NCBI GenBank assembly: GCA_963971425.1 | Contig: OZ020518.1 | Coordinates: forward strand, 18,852,990 to 18,916,989 | DNA from: Bryoerythrophyllum caledonicum | Lineage: Eukaryota > Streptophyta > Bryopsida > Pottiales > Pottiaceae | Length of the DNA: 64,000 nucleotides | Direction of reading: 5' to 3' | Shown here: in pieces, positions 20,781 to 33,711 of the stretch | Layout: every line of letters starts with the position of its first letter | Position numbering within the stretch: position 1 is the first letter of the stretch | Notes under the pieces: model-generated | The model's input: only the letters and a program-made list of their open reading frames with translations | Databases searched by the model: none | What the model was told of the DNA's origin: nothing | Made by a program: the position numbers and the translations under genes

Positions 20781-22182
20781 GCAAGATATGTAGGTTTAAA
20801 ATTGCCAATACACCTTTTGACTTTTTGAAAATTCAATCCTTTTTTCAATGTAATTCAATGAGTCAATGAATGAAAATATGAAAATTTGTAAATAAGAATA
20901 ATGATAGTGGAAGGGTGTAGCAATATCTAAATTTTATTTTTTATTTTTTATCTTTTAGTTTATATGCAAACTACCTCAAAGGTTGAAAAAACGTTGACTC
21001 CTTTTGAAGTTGGATTTTTACCTTGTAGAATATTCCTTTCTATTAAACAGTCAAAGGCATTTATTTTAGTTAATTGTATAATTATTACATGTAGCAAAAA
21101 TGTGTATCAGATATTTGAAGTTGTCTGTTGTTGACAGAAACCACTTAGAATGACATACCGGTTTTGTAAAATTCCATTAAAAAACAATCATCTTTGCAAA
21201 AAGGTGCCGACTTTGTGCATCTTTTTTTTCGCACAAGTTTCATAATCAGTGTTTACATCATTCCAACAGAAAAAAATCAAATTTAATTTAAAAATATTTA
21301 TTTGAGATTGTTTGACAACAAAAGCTTGGCATTTATTAATTAAGAAAAATTGTGTAACAAGCGTGATTTTGTTTTACCTACAGTAGTCGAATCTCTAAAA
21401 AGGCTTTTATAAAATTGTGTGCAATTCTATTTTTTATCACATATTAAAGTTTGAATCGAGGGTTCAAATAGTTTTTACAAATGAAAGAAAAGCACATACT
21501 TTGATCTTTTGTCTTGGATCCAATGAAGACAATAAAAATATGAAACACACACTCAAATGAACCAAATAAAATAATTACCTTTTGATAATAAGATAAGATA
21601 AAAGTATTTGTAGAAATTTATTTTATGACTTGTTTATATTTTGTCTTTTAGAAAACAAACATTTTATTCACATCGTCCTCCTTATGGAAGAGATTAGAGT
21701 CCTCTTCTTTTTATAAAAATATTTTAGGTTTTTGTTTTTTTATGTAAAAAACAATGGATGCCCTGTAAATACCAATTACATAATAGCTTGGAGTCTTCAC
21801 TCAACATATATTTCTTCTAGATTCTTGTAGAGAAAATGTAATTCCAAACAAAATGTGATATTTTTATAATTCTCTTATATTAATTTGTAAAGTTCCTAAA
21901 CAAGTTCACGCCAAAAATACTTCAAAATTGTTCATTCTAATGTAAAAAGTGGATAAGGAAATAATAGAATTCATTTCAAGTTTTCATCATTGGATTCTCA
22001 ATCAAGATTAATATAATTACATGCTCCTAACATTTCATAAAATTTGACCCCACTAATTCAAAGATAGTAGTGTTTGAAATGAAGAAAAATAAGATCAACA
22101 AACTTTGTCATTATTGGATCTTAAACGCGCCGCAACCATGGCATGCATATAATCTAGCCACAATTATATATACACGGGCCAA
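20781..22182. other. AT-rich stretch without recognisable features
   Basis: Low-complexity AT-rich DNA with A- and T-runs. No gene, RNA gene or clear repeat was recognised. Confidence 0.5.
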
Positions 22183-22530
22183 TTTTTCCAAGTCCCTATT
22201 TCTCTTAAGTCCCCTAAGTCTCCACCACCCCCAAGTCCCTGTTTCCCTTAAGTCCCTTAAATCTCCACTACCCCCAAATCTCCTAAGTCTCCACTACCCC
22301 GAAATCTCCTAAGTCTCCACTACTTTGAACTCCCTCCAATTCCCACTACAATACCTTCATGTCCCCCAAGTCCCACCTCTCATAAGTCCCCCAAAGTCCC
22401 ATAAGTCCCTCAAGTCCCCACTACTCTCAAGTCTTTCAAGTCGCCACTACCCTTAAGTCTTCCAAGTCCACACTACCTTCAAGTCTTCCAAGCCCTCCAA
22501 TTCTCCACTTTTTACAAGTCCTCCAACATA
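22183..22530. repeat. Pyrimidine-rich degenerate tandem repeat (AAGTCCCCTAAGTCTCCACTACCC)
   Basis: About 350 bp made of variants of a roughly 25-bp unit built from AAGTCCC, AAGTCTCC and CACTACCCC. It is strand-asymmetric (C and T rich, few G). It is low complexity and the open frames within it are not genes. Confidence 0.75.
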
Positions 22531-22852
22531 TAGATAGTCAATTTTAAATCAACTTAAATTTGATAGACATATTAAATATCAAAATGTAGAAATCATAATT
22601 TCAAAATCAAATGTGGAGCAATAGTTTTCTATTTTTTGTACATCATCGTATTTTAAAACATAATAATTTTTTACTATAAATCTAATTCTAGTGAAAGGCC
22701 ACATTCTAAGGATTCTTCTAAATGACATCAATTTAAAGGACACGTTGATGCTTAAAAAAAGGAGACCACATAATAACCAATTTTATTACATCTACCTATA
22801 TAATAGGCATCAACCAGTCTGTCCGCCCCTCTCTAAAACCTAAATCCAAATC

Positions 22853-22880
22853 CTAACCCTAACCCTAAACCCTAAACCCT
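22853..22880 (+). promoter_or_regulatory. Telo-box cluster (AACCCTAAACCCTAA)
   Basis: Four CCCTAA(A) units sit about 60 bp before the start codon of the thioredoxin reductase remnant. Such telo-boxes are common in plant promoters and 5' leaders of housekeeping genes. They probably came along with the captured gene and do not mark a telomere. Confidence 0.5.
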
Positions 22881-22937
22881 TTGAGGGAGGCGATTCAGGG
22901 TTTGGTATCGGTCAGGGTTTTGAGTAGTTCGGCGGCG

Positions 22938-24089
22938 ATGGAGATGGAGGTGTTGGAGACACAGGTCGGAATCGTGGGTTTGGGGCCGGCGGTGCACACG
23001 GCGATCGTGTGCGCGCGGGCAAAGCTGCAGCCCGTGATGTTGGAGGGGTGGCTGGCGAATGGAATCGCGGCGGGCGGGTAGTTGACGACCACGACGAACG
23101 TGGAGAATTTTCCAGGGTATTCTCAGGCATGAGCTCATGGACAAGTTTCGTGCGTAGAGCATCTGGTTCGGGACGAGAATGTACTCTAAGATGGTGGAGC
23201 GTGTGGACTTTTCGTTGAGCGCGTTCAAGTTGTTCACGGGTAGTAAGGAGATTCGGGCATAGACGATGATTATTGCGATGGGCGCCGTGGCGAAGTGGCT
23301 CAACTTTCCGGGGTCCGGGGAGGATGACGAGAGGTATTGGAATCGCGGAATTTTGGCTTGTGCTGTGTGCGATGGCGCTACGCGCCTACACCCGTCTTTC
23401 GGAACAAGCCGTTGGCAGTGATTGGCGAAGGGGGGGGACTTGGCAATGGAGGAGGCAAATTTCTTGACCAAGTATGCATCAAAGGTGTATCTGATTCATC
23501 GGCGGGACACGTTTTGGGCGAGCAGGATCATGCAGGCGCGCGCGCTGGCGAACCCTAAGATTGAGGTGGTATGGAACAGCACGGTGACGGAGGCGAAGGG
23601 AAACAAGCGCGGGTTGTTGTCAGAGTTGAAGGTCAAGAACCTGATGAGCGGGGAGGAGACGATCTTGGAGGTGAGCGGGCTCTTCTTTGCAATCGGGCAC
23701 GAGCCGACGTCCAAGTTTCTCGGCGGATAGGTCGAGACGGACGCGGATGGTTACGTGGTGACGAAGCCGAGCACCACGCAGACGAGCGTTGCGGGAGTTT
23801 TCGCAATGGGTGACGTAAGAAGTACCGGCAGGCCATCACGGCCGTGGGGACGAGCTGCATGGCGGCATTAGAGGCGGAGCACTACCTACAGGAGCAGGGG
23901 ATGCAGGAAGGCAAATCTGAGGATGGTGCCATTGGACAGCTTGTTGTGGATTCCAATGGTGCTGGGAAGGGAACTTCAGTTGTCATCGAAGTAAGTTGTT
24001 GTCGTGCCATCCTTGCCGCACTGAATGACAACGTTTCGCGGATCAACGCACGGCGTTTCGAGGGATGCAAATTGCAATCTGAAATATAA
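22938..24089 (+). pseudogene. NADPH-thioredoxin reductase pseudogene (NTRA/B type)
   Basis: Landmarks in order: [19 protein letters not shown] (FAD-binding start), [34 protein letters not shown], the redox centre CAVCDGA (cysteines intact), [11 protein letters not shown] with the NADPH-binding loop frameshifted, then [41 protein letters not shown] and [15 protein letters not shown]. Almost the whole enzyme is represented without introns. It is broken by TAG codons at 23079, 23155, 23260 and 23728 and by several frameshifts, including loss of about six bases after GDV. The 3' end (from about 23930) does not resemble NTR and passes a GAA|GTAAGT splice-donor-like site near 23990. No gene symbol is assigned because the copy is dead. 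Confidence 0.85.
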
Positions 24090-24273
24090 TACGTCAAACA
24101 AATTTTATTCTGAAGAGGACTAATAAAAAACCTTCCCCGGTCGGAAGGACGGGTACCAATACTAGTCCATATATATATAACAAATAAAGATTGTCGGAAC
24201 ATATGCCAGATGTCGGAGAGTTTTCATCCGACAATTCTAAATCCTTTGGATGTGCCTATTGAACCAAATGTGT

Positions 24274-24640
24274 ACTTTGGATGAATCCTCCATATGTGCC
24301 CTTTGGATGAATCCTCCATATGTGCCCTTTGGATGAATCCTCCATATGTGCCCTTTGGATGAATCCTCCATATGTGCCCTTTGGATGAATCCTCCATATG
24401 TGCCCTTTGGATGAATCCTCCATATGTGCCCTTTGGATGAATCCTCCATATGTGCCCTTTGGATGAATCCTCCATATGTGCCCTTTGGATGAATCCTCCA
24501 TATGTGCCCTTTGGATGAATCCTCCATATGTGCCCTTTGGATGAATCCTCCATATGTGCCCTTTGGATGAATCCTCCATATGTGCCCTTTGGATGAATCC
24601 TCCATATGTGCCCTTTGGATGAATCCTCCATATGTGCCCT
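24274..24640. repeat. 26-bp minisatellite, about 14 near-perfect copies
   Basis: The unit TTTGGATGAATCCTCCATATGTGCCC (positions 24274-24299 for the first) is repeated head to tail with almost no variation. Because 26 is not a multiple of three, all minus-strand frames stay open and give spurious repetitive proteins. Single or double diverged units occur at about 26390-26455 and, reversed, at about 26820-26860, so the array is a local expansion of a unit native to this repeat family. Confidence 0.95.
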
Positions 24641-25680
24641 TTTATTAGAATTTGGCTTATTGAGTTTTAAAATTGTATTATGTATCATAAAGAGGAATAA
24701 GTGCTACACATACAATTCTAAAATTAAAAAATTCTACATATTGAAACTACATAGTATACGACTTTGGGAAAATAAAATAAATGATAGGTGCCTAAAAAGA
24801 TAACATGTATATGAAATAAATAATGGGTATTTAAAGTAGATAATAGGTATATAAAGTACATAACACATCTGTAATGGGTAAATTTTATTTTTGCATTTAC
24901 ATACGTTTATTATCTTGGGATTGCCCTCGCCCGTTGATGACGACAAGAGATCTACAGGTATCAAATACCTAAATTTGATTCAAATAAATAAGTTAAAACT
25001 ATTGTAATTTAAATTAATCATTAAATGTAGATTGATATTACAACAATTTCAAATTTTATTAATTTCATTAAATCTAAACCAAATTATCATCTCAAATTTG
25101 CAACTTCAAGGAGCATACTAATCAACAACCTAAAATAACAAATCAAAGTATACTATGTGCAACATTGGACAAATCTAATGTGTACCTTTGCAATTGATCA
25201 ACATGTATCTAAATTGTGTAGAGTATTTATTGAAAATTTTAAAACATGTATCTAGTGATGGTTTATAAATGTCATCCACATTCTTCTACTAATACTTAGT
25301 TATTTGCATGCGTTTGTACATATTTGATGGCATTTAAAATTCATAATTTTAAAGTACAATTGACTTAATGCTTTGAATCCTTTTAGTATAGCCACTTTGA
25401 AACTACTAAACTATGGTATTATATTTGACCAAATTCACAAAAAAATTTACCATTAGAATTGTACCATAAAAGTTGTACCATAAAAAAATATAAAGAAAGA
25501 GTCATCAATTTGAGTTTTCACCTTTGCATACAAAAATTAATAAAATATTATTAATCAATAATAACTGCGGTGCTTTTGATATCATAACACCATAGAAGGG
25601 CAGTCATTTCTAGAATAATTGTTTATTTTTTTTGGAAAAATAAGGTTGATTCCTTTAAAGGAGATGTTTTGTAACACAAT

Positions 25681-26194
25681 TTAACCCCTAAAGGACCAAA
25701 CGTCCCCCCGGGATCAAATTGGATTATGGGCATGCACCTACAATTCAAAAAAAAATCCTTTTTGATTAAAAATTTTACACAAGATAGCCTCTGATAAGAG
25801 CTTCGTGGAGATATTTTTATTTTATTTTTTGGATTTGTGGTTTGAAAGTTAGTACCACTTAAAGCCAAAAGTGGGGACTCCGGGCACCTCCAAAATTTTT
25901 GACAAAAGTTTCTATTGACATTGAGATTTTTTGCCACACTTGTTTTGAATATGCTACACCCCTTTTTTACCTCTAAAAATTGGTGTGTTGGGAAATAACA
26001 TCATGATTAAGACAATGGTAAAATATTTAGACCTTGTACAATGCAAAAATTTGATACAAAGTGAAGTCTAATTTAAGATCTTATGGTTGAAAATCCAAAA
26101 TTCACTTTAAAATGTGATTTTCATGTCTCTTTTTGGCAGTGGCGATTTTGGACTCGTTTTAGAGCAAAAGTGGTCGTGGTCCTTAAGGAGTTAA
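25681..26194. mobile_element. Inverted-repeat element with TTAACCCCTAAAGGACC ends
   Basis: The left end TTAACCCCTAAAGGACC pairs with the right end GGTCCTTAAGGAGTTAA. The interior at 25830-26110 is a reversed copy of family A (ACTTGTTTTGAATATGCTACA, ACCTTGTACAATGCAAAAA). This identifies the likely termini of family A as a non-autonomous DNA transposon of about 0.5 kb. Confidence 0.6.
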
Positions 26195-26479
26195 GCCAAA
26201 AATACTAAAATGATTCCAAATGGAATGAAAATATCAAAATGTCACCCAAAAAGTCTCTACCTCCATTTTTTGGCCCATTTTGTTTTAGTGTTATTTCTAT
26301 ATATAAAATAATATTGTGTGCCACAACATTGCATCCAATAATTCCGGTTGGATGACAAAGCCTTTTGGAAGAATTGGTATATTCTTTGGATGTGCCCTTT
26401 GAATTGAATGTGCCTTGTGAAGGAATCCTCCATATGTGCCCTATGGAGGAATCCATTTAATATTCATTAGAATTTGGCT

Positions 26480-26860
26480 TATGATAGAAAAACTAGTAGA
26501 CCCTGTCGTCCTTGACGAGCCAAGGACAATCCCCATTATGTAAATGCAAAAATCACATTTACCCATTATGTACTACATATTCTTGTTATATACTCTAAAA
26601 ATCCATATTTACGTCATATACCCATTTTTTACTTCAAATACCCACCATTTACTTCATATATCCAAGGTAGTGTACCCTGTAGTTTCATCAAAACAAATTC
26701 AATATGTATAATCATGATTTTGAATTGTATTCATAATTTTTCAAATATCTGGTACAGAATAGTATTTCAAAACTTAATATTTTTTTTATCATAAGCCAAA
26801 TTCTAATGAAAGGGCACATTCAAAGGATTCCATCAAAGGGCACATATGGAAGATTCCTTT
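26480..26860 (-). repeat. Helitron-like tail, reversed copy
   Basis: Reading the minus strand, it contains one minisatellite unit, ATTAGAATTTGGCTTATGAT, an AT-rich stretch with ATGGGTATATGA-like repeats, and the end GGACGACAGGGTCTACTAG followed by T. It matches the tail at 24640-24956. A plus-oriented part of the same family lies just left of it at 26335-26480, so two copies meet tail to tail. Confidence 0.5.
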
Positions 26861-26861
26861 A

Positions 26862-27340
26862 ATCCCTAAAGGACCGCAACATTTCAACATCCAAACTTAT
26901 TAAAAACAACCAATTTCAATGCATTCAACACAAAATTCAAATTAACATAGAATTTACATATTTAACCGTAGGATCTTGTACTACAATTGTACAAGTGTGA
27001 AAAAAAATCGTTTAGTTTGACCACACGGATTAATAGATATCAACCTTTGTAGTGAGACATTAACTCTTATTGAGGTCATACTAGACACCTTCGACAAACT
27101 TTGACCACCTTTCATGGCAAATTTTTGCACTATGGGCCGTGATTTTCTAATTCTAAGTTAGAAGGGATCATGTTAGGCACATGTGCACCAAATTTTAGAA
27201 GTAGAAGAAGGGTAAAAAATGTCCTTAAAAATCCTGCAATGCAACTATGTGTTGAGGATTGACAATACACTTCAAATTTTGCATATATCATATCCTTCTC
27301 ATATTTTTGAAATTCAAAAATCTGTATGGTAGATGCAAAG
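26862..27340. repeat. Family A relative
   Basis: It starts TTTAATCCCTAAAGGACC, like the end of the element at 25681. It includes AGAAGTAGAAGAAGGGTAAAAAATG and ATCATGTTAGGCACATG of family A. A clear right end was not found. Confidence 0.45.
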
Positions 27341-27768
27341 ACATCCATTCCATTTCCAAGAGGAGTTTTTTTTTTAATTGACAAAAACTCGAATTTCTAT
27401 TGAATTTAGAATCAATTAAAGTTTTGCTACACTATTTGTTATATGTCACACTAAACCGCTGCACTATTTGTATATGTTGTTGAAAAATGTTTGTAACTTT
27501 TGAACCTTATCTCAGATTTCTACAAAAAAATTGTTTACATGAAGCTAATAATAGTTTTCCCATTTAAAAAAATCTAAGAGAACCATGTCTAAATTTGAAT
27601 TCAAAATGTCCTATCATAGGACATTGGTTTTTTGGAGGTTAAAAGGCACACTTGATTCAAAGTGCACATCCAAAGGACAAAGTGATTCTTTAAAAAGGCT
27701 TTGTCAGTCGGACCGGAATTGTTGGATGAAATTGTCCGGCATAGAACCGACGGATGTTCTAGCACACA

Positions 27769-28305
27769 ATATCTATATCCATAAAAGAATACGGGATGAA
27801 GAACGCGTCGAATGGATGAACATGTCGAGCTTGGATGAAAAAGAGACACGTTGATGAAAACCGCTAAAAGCTAAAAGTTAGGGTTTTGGATAAAAGGACG
27901 GGGCGGGGACGGGGGACAATGGATTGGAGGGAAAGGGCTAGGGGACGGGGAGGTGGGGACCCAACACAAAAAAATGTTGTGTCCGGAGGACACGGGTAAC
28001 ACTCTAGTTGTATTATATATGGATAGAAGATTATTAAGTCTTAAAATATTATTATGTACCAAATATGAAAAATAAGTGCTATACATACAATTCAAAAATC
28101 ATGATTTTTACTTATTGAATTTACTTTTTGAATAAATTTGGATGAAACTACAAGGTATAACACATTGGATATTTAAAGTAAATAATAGGTATATGAAATA
28201 AATAATGGATTTAAAAAATAAATAATGGGTATATGTAATACATAATGGGTACGTTTGATTTTTACATTTACATACGGCCCGTCGGGGACGACTAGGGATC
28301 TTCTA
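27769..28305 (+). mobile_element. Short Helitron-like element
   Basis: A candidate 5' end TCTATATCCATAAAAG follows an A. The 3' end carries GGGACGACTAGGGATCTTCTAG followed by T, with the stem GACTAG/CTAGTC close to the end. The 3' 300 bp match 24650-24956. The interior has a G-rich stretch (about 27893-27960) with GGACGGGG-like repeats. The 5' end is uncertain. Confidence 0.4.
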
Positions 28306-30799
28306 GTCTAGAATAAAACAAGCATGATCATCCAAAAACATAGGTGCAAAATATAATCAAATATTTATTTCATGTAAAAACCGCTTGGATCATTTATTAA
28401 AAGATAGTTAATTTTTTAATTTTATAACATGTTTCTATATATTCAACAATTTCATGATTAAACATTTAAGTAGGGATGTACTATGTTTAATGAAAATCAA
28501 AGGATATGAATGAAAATATTATAATGATTTTTGAAATAAAATGTTAAAGACTTTGTGAAGACTTTCCAAGATTTTTACAGTAGAAGTTCTTAAGAATTTT
28601 AGCGACCTATCTTATATGAATCATTCTCTTAAATAATTCAATCTAAAGTGGAGATTATACCTTACAAGCTATACTTGGTCCATTACACTCACATATAACA
28701 AGTATGTTTTGATTGAGTTAAGATTCATGAAATTAATACATATTATAGGACAATCCATTTCTAATTGTGATTTTTTTATACAAAATTCTGATCCAATTCT
28801 CATTGATTAAAAGTGGCCTAAAGTCCTTGCAAAAACTATTGTTACCCTTCATTGTAGAAAGTTGGATGAAATATATGTTTAACATAAATTTTAAAAAATC
28901 CAAAGTCCTTCAATATACAGTGGTCATTCTATTGTTTTAAATAACATTCAAAAAACAAATCACCCCTTGAAGAGATTTTGGCAACTTGGCCACTTTCTAC
29001 AATCTCGCTTTGGATAAAAAATCCTTTAAAAAATCTTATAAAGATGCGCCATGGCATTAGCTTTACTGAAAAAGGAAGTTATTTTACATCGAAATTAATT
29101 TGGTTGATGCCTAAGAGCTCCAAAATTTATATTACATAATTTTACTATCATGGGAATCATAACACACATAGATTGTTAGTCATTGTAAGATTTTTCTTTA
29201 AAAAAAAACATTCTTTAATGCAAATTTTGTGTTTGTAGACAAATGTAACATTCCAACCACAAATTTGAATTAAAAAATGTTAAAACCTTATAATAAGGTT
29301 TTAACAATCCAACCACCAAAAAAAAAACAAAAAAACTTTTCACATAAAATCTAAATCTAGTTTTGCATGTAAGAATTAATTATTTTTAATTTTTAGTTTT
29401 GTTTTTATTGATTATTATTCATAATTGATTCAATAAATCTAATACCTTTTTATGGTGATTATTTAACAAATAGTTCTTTTTTGGCACTAAAAAAGGTTTT
29501 GGTTTTAGAAAGGATAACTCATTAGTTTTGAATTGAAAATTTAATCAATATATTTGTCTAATGGCCAATAGATGGGCAATTTTTTTGATAGTGTAGATGT
29601 AGGAAGGTATGGTAGTAACTTCATGAGAGTACATTCTTTTGCTATGAAATGTAAAACATTCATAAGCCAAAGTTCCATAAAACATTCTTTTATCTTATGG
29701 ATTCACATTTCTTAACAAACTTACTTCAAAGAAAATTTAAGATGTGTAATGGTTTCGATTTGAATCTTTAGTTCCTTGCTTGATTTTTTGCAACAACTAT
29801 ATTTATTTGCTACCTTATATATGGGATGTGCACGTAATTGACAATAATTATGTGATTTTGATGATAAAATTTAAGGAAATTTAGCAAATTATATAGTGCA
29901 AAAAATTGACACCAAGAAAAATAAAAATATATTGATGTCCTCCAAGTTAGAAAGGAAAAATATATATTATACACTACAATTTTTAAATTCAAATTTACAT
30001 ATTTAATACTTTAAAGTGGATTAAATTAGTCACATTACTTCAACTGTCTTTTGTAAAAGTATCTATTTTTCCTTGACTTTTAACTCAAACATTAATAGTA
30101 TAAACTACAATTTCTCTAGATGTTAGGTAAATTTATGAATTTTTTTATCAACCTTTACATAACCCTTGAATTTTTTTCTAAGTGTGAATAAGATGATTAC
30201 ATGTATTAAAAACTAATATTTAGTTACTATTAAATAGTAACGACTTATTTCTATACTATTTCATACTATGCATCAAAATAAGTCGACACTATTTCATTCT
30301 CTTGTAGAAGGTCCAAAAAAATCAATGTGATCAACTTTATGCACTCATTGATCACATTTATGATGAAAACTCTACGAATTTAATATGTTTTAAAAATCCT
30401 ATTCTGGTGAAAAAAAGGTTAGATGTTTTATTCGGTGTTTATTCCACTTATATCATAATACCCAATTTTTCCTTTGCAATTATCATTTGAACATATCAAG
30501 TTTTGACCTATAGCATCATTTGCAATTAAATATATACATAAGAAGGCCAATCATTTATATTTGTAGGATTATATTTCTGAAGCCTTTCATTTTAAAGTGG
30601 TCATTTTTATATTGCAATTTTTGAAACAACATCTACAATGGTATTAACATTTTAGTGCAAGTTATGTTGATAAGAAGATCAAAAATATTATTTATCTTTT
30701 TTGTTTCACTTTTAAAACAATGATAGAGGTTGCATATTGAAATATATATTGTATGAGATTAATCAAAGAAGAAAGATTTACAACATACAAAGTTTAAAT
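28306..30799. other. AT-rich stretch without recognisable genes
   Basis: About 2.5 kb of AT-rich DNA with homopolymer runs. I see no gene, RNA gene or clear repeat in it. Confidence 0.5.
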
Positions 30800-32804
30800 A
30801 CGTAAAATCTTCACAACACATTTTTCAAGAATGACCAAGAGGCTTCTCTTTGTACATGCATGGAAGGTGGTGACACAATGTACTCATTGATAATTGTTGC
30901 ATTAATAGTGATTATGTTGATTTTAAAATAAAAAGTCCACTGCCAAACTTTACATCTTTATTAAATGTATACCATAGGAAATCTTATTCTAATATATTTA
31001 TTTATATCCCATAAAATACTTCTTGAGCCATTTGGTCTCTTTCTTTGGGATTGACAAATTTAAAGCAACTTTCAGAGAAGACAATCTTTGTACATCAGGA
31101 TTTGAAATTTTTATTTTTTGAGATTTTTTTTGAAATGAACTCGAATTACATCAATGGCATGAAGACATCACATACTTCCCATACATGCTTTATGTTTTGG
31201 TAGTGTTAATGATTGCACATATTACATGTGTGATGTTGTTCTTTAAATGATTTATAATTTACCCACTCACCTCACACAATTTATACAATCCAAGCTAGTT
31301 AGCTCACTACCATTTGTCATGACTTATACAAAATTAAGTATTTTTTGAAAACCTCACTTCATATTTTTCAAAAATAGGTATTCTTTTCCTTTTGGTGTGC
31401 GCCTTCTTTCTTTTTACCTCTCTCCCTTCTTTTGCCCAACGCACTTGTAGTTTTCCACAATGGAGGCAACAATGTTGTGCGGAAAATCTAATTCACCAAT
31501 GTTGAGAGCAAATGGGCGAGGATTGTTGCTCAATTAACAATATGAGGGAGAGACCACAATGTAGTTGTGAACTTAAGCGATAGTTGATGTAGCTCACGAG
31601 ATCAAGATTGTTGTAAAATTTCCGCATAAAACACACCCCACTGTTGCTCATACTATAATTCCACCAATCTGCATGAAGTTGAGTAATGTTGCCCAACAAT
31701 TGTTACTGGAGAAGGGCCCCTTTACATGGATGGGAGAAGATGTCACGACATTGCCCATTGATAGTTGTTGTGTAAATTGTGATTAACTTAGATTTGAAAA
31801 TTAAAACTTGCACCACTATAGAATGCACTTTTCTATAGTGCCCCCAGAACCATGTAGAAAATTAATTTTGAAACATCACCAACTACTTTATATGATTTTT
31901 GATATGCTTTTTTTTTTTTCATGACTTCAGTTTATTTAAAAGTGCACATCATATTTTTCAAAAATGGGTTGGAGACTTCTTTTCTTACATGTACGGGAGG
32001 TGGTGACACAATGATACCCATTGATAATTGTTGCAAAAATCTTAATTGTGTTAGTTTTTTAAATAGCAAGTGCACTCAATTTTGTACATAATTAATTCAC
32101 AATGGAGAATGTTCAAAAGTTTTGGAAAGTTCAAGAGAAATGTCTAGGTGATATTTATGTTTCACCTAGGTGATACCCATCATGTCCAAACCACTGTGAA
32201 TTGGAATAATAAATACTTCGGCAGATAGGTGCCAAAAGCAACCATTGCGTACAATACTATAAATTGCACATTTATATAGTGTTGTAGAAACTATGTGAGA
32301 ACTTCAATTTTGAAACATTACCTAGTACTATTTTCTATGATTTTTGTTAATAAAATTATGCTTCATTTCTTATGACTAATTCATGACTACATTTTATTTA
32401 AAACTTCACATCACATTTTCAAAAATGGGTAAGAGACTTCTCTTCTTACAAGCATGGAAGGTGGTGATTCAATGGTGCCTATTGATATTTGTTAAATTAA
32501 TCATAATTAATTTAGCTTTAAAAATCAAAAATGCATTACCAAAGTTAACACTTGTATACAGTGCCTCTAAACCATGTGGAAACATAATTTTGAAACAATA
32601 CTTACAATTTTATATTATTCTTTATTTTTTGTGACCAATAGAAGACTTAAGTTTTTATAAATTTCATATCATATTTTTACAAAATGAGTAAAACACTTCT
32701 TTTATTACACGCACAAGAGGTGGTACCACAATGGTGCGCATTGGTATTTGTTGTATACATAGTGATTAAGTTAGTGTTTAAAATAAAAGGTACATTTCCA
32801 AAGT

Positions 32805-33480
32805 TTTTATTTTAATCCCTCAAGGCCCAAGGCATTTTCTTACCAAAAACACTTCAAAATTGCTTGTTCTAGTGCAATGAGTAAAGAGGGAAACAAAGAT
32901 TTTTTTTATTGCACCTAATCGTAGGATCTAAATTAAAGCTCACTAAGAAACGTCCTCAACACATTTCATAAACTTTGACTGCACAAATTGAAAGATTATA
33001 ATGTGTGAAGTAGAGAAAATGGTTCATTTTCTTCCCTCTGTTGAGTGGATCAACAAACTTTGACTTCACTTGGTTTGAAATTTTGCTCTACACAAGGTCT
33101 AGATTCTTTACCATCTTGTTAAGTATAAAGCTAGTTCTTTGTACACCAATTTTTAGAGGTAGAAGAAGGGTATAACATATTCAAAACCATTGTGTGAGGA
33201 GTGGAGGTTCAAAAATCACCAATTTGCATTTTATTTTTTTGTGAACAAAATATGTTCTAGAATGAAAATCCAAATCATTGATAAGAAGGCTTACAACATA
33301 TTTTGTAGTAGAAAAAATAAAATTTATAAAATATGAAGATCTTTAAATTTTATGAGGAAAAGAAGAAGTTCTTTTAGTACCTTGCTTGATGATTTGTGAC
33401 AATGTATGAAAATGTTTGACTTGGGTCAATGTGCTATTTTTCACTAAAGACAAGAATTTTTTTTTGACAATATGAAAGAA
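32805..33480 (+). repeat. Dispersed repeat family A, copy 3, inside the tandem array
   Basis: It begins TTTTAATCCCTCAAGGCCC. It carries GATTATAATGTGTGAAGTAG, TTTTCTTCCCTCTGTTGA, ACTTTGACTTCACTTGG and the GAAGAAGGGTATAACATATTC block, closely matching 1-440. It interrupts the 260-280 bp array. Confidence 0.65.
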
Positions 33481-33711
33481 AATGATATTACTTGCCATTA
33501 TTGAAAATCTCACATTTAAACGAGTATTCTAACAAATGTTTTTGGAGTTGCCCGACGTGCCCGCTCTCCCCATTTAAAATTCAAAACCCTATAAACTTTT
33601 GCGTTGAATGCTAGATTTAAGAAAAAATTGTATGCACACAAAGTTTTTAGTAATGCCCATTCACAGATAAATTCTTAAAAATAAATGTTATAAATTGACA
33701 CTATATGAACT

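Larger units (their letters stand above)
22791..24956 (+). mobile_element. Candidate non-autonomous Helitron carrying a gene fragment
   Basis: The proposed 5' end TCTACCTATATAATAGGC follows an A, and the proposed 3' end GACGACAAGAGATCTACAGG precedes a T, as expected for insertion between A and T. The last 300 bp match the tails ending near 28305 (GGGATCTTCTAG, T) and, reversed, near 26480 (TCTACTAG, T). The element contains a broken thioredoxin reductase copy and a 26-bp minisatellite. Gene capture is typical of plant Helitrons. The 3' CTRR end is imperfect in this copy, so the assignment is tentative. Confidence 0.45.

Noticed and set aside
22853..22880. Internal telomere
   Set aside because: There are only four CCCTAA(A) units, and they sit before a gene start like a promoter telo-box.
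24274..24640. CRISPR-like array
   Set aside because: The units are contiguous with no spacers, and the context is eukaryotic.
24224..24688. Minus-strand open frames of 107-154 codons with repeated HIWRIHPKG
   Set aside because: They arise from the 26-bp minisatellite staying open in all minus-strand frames.
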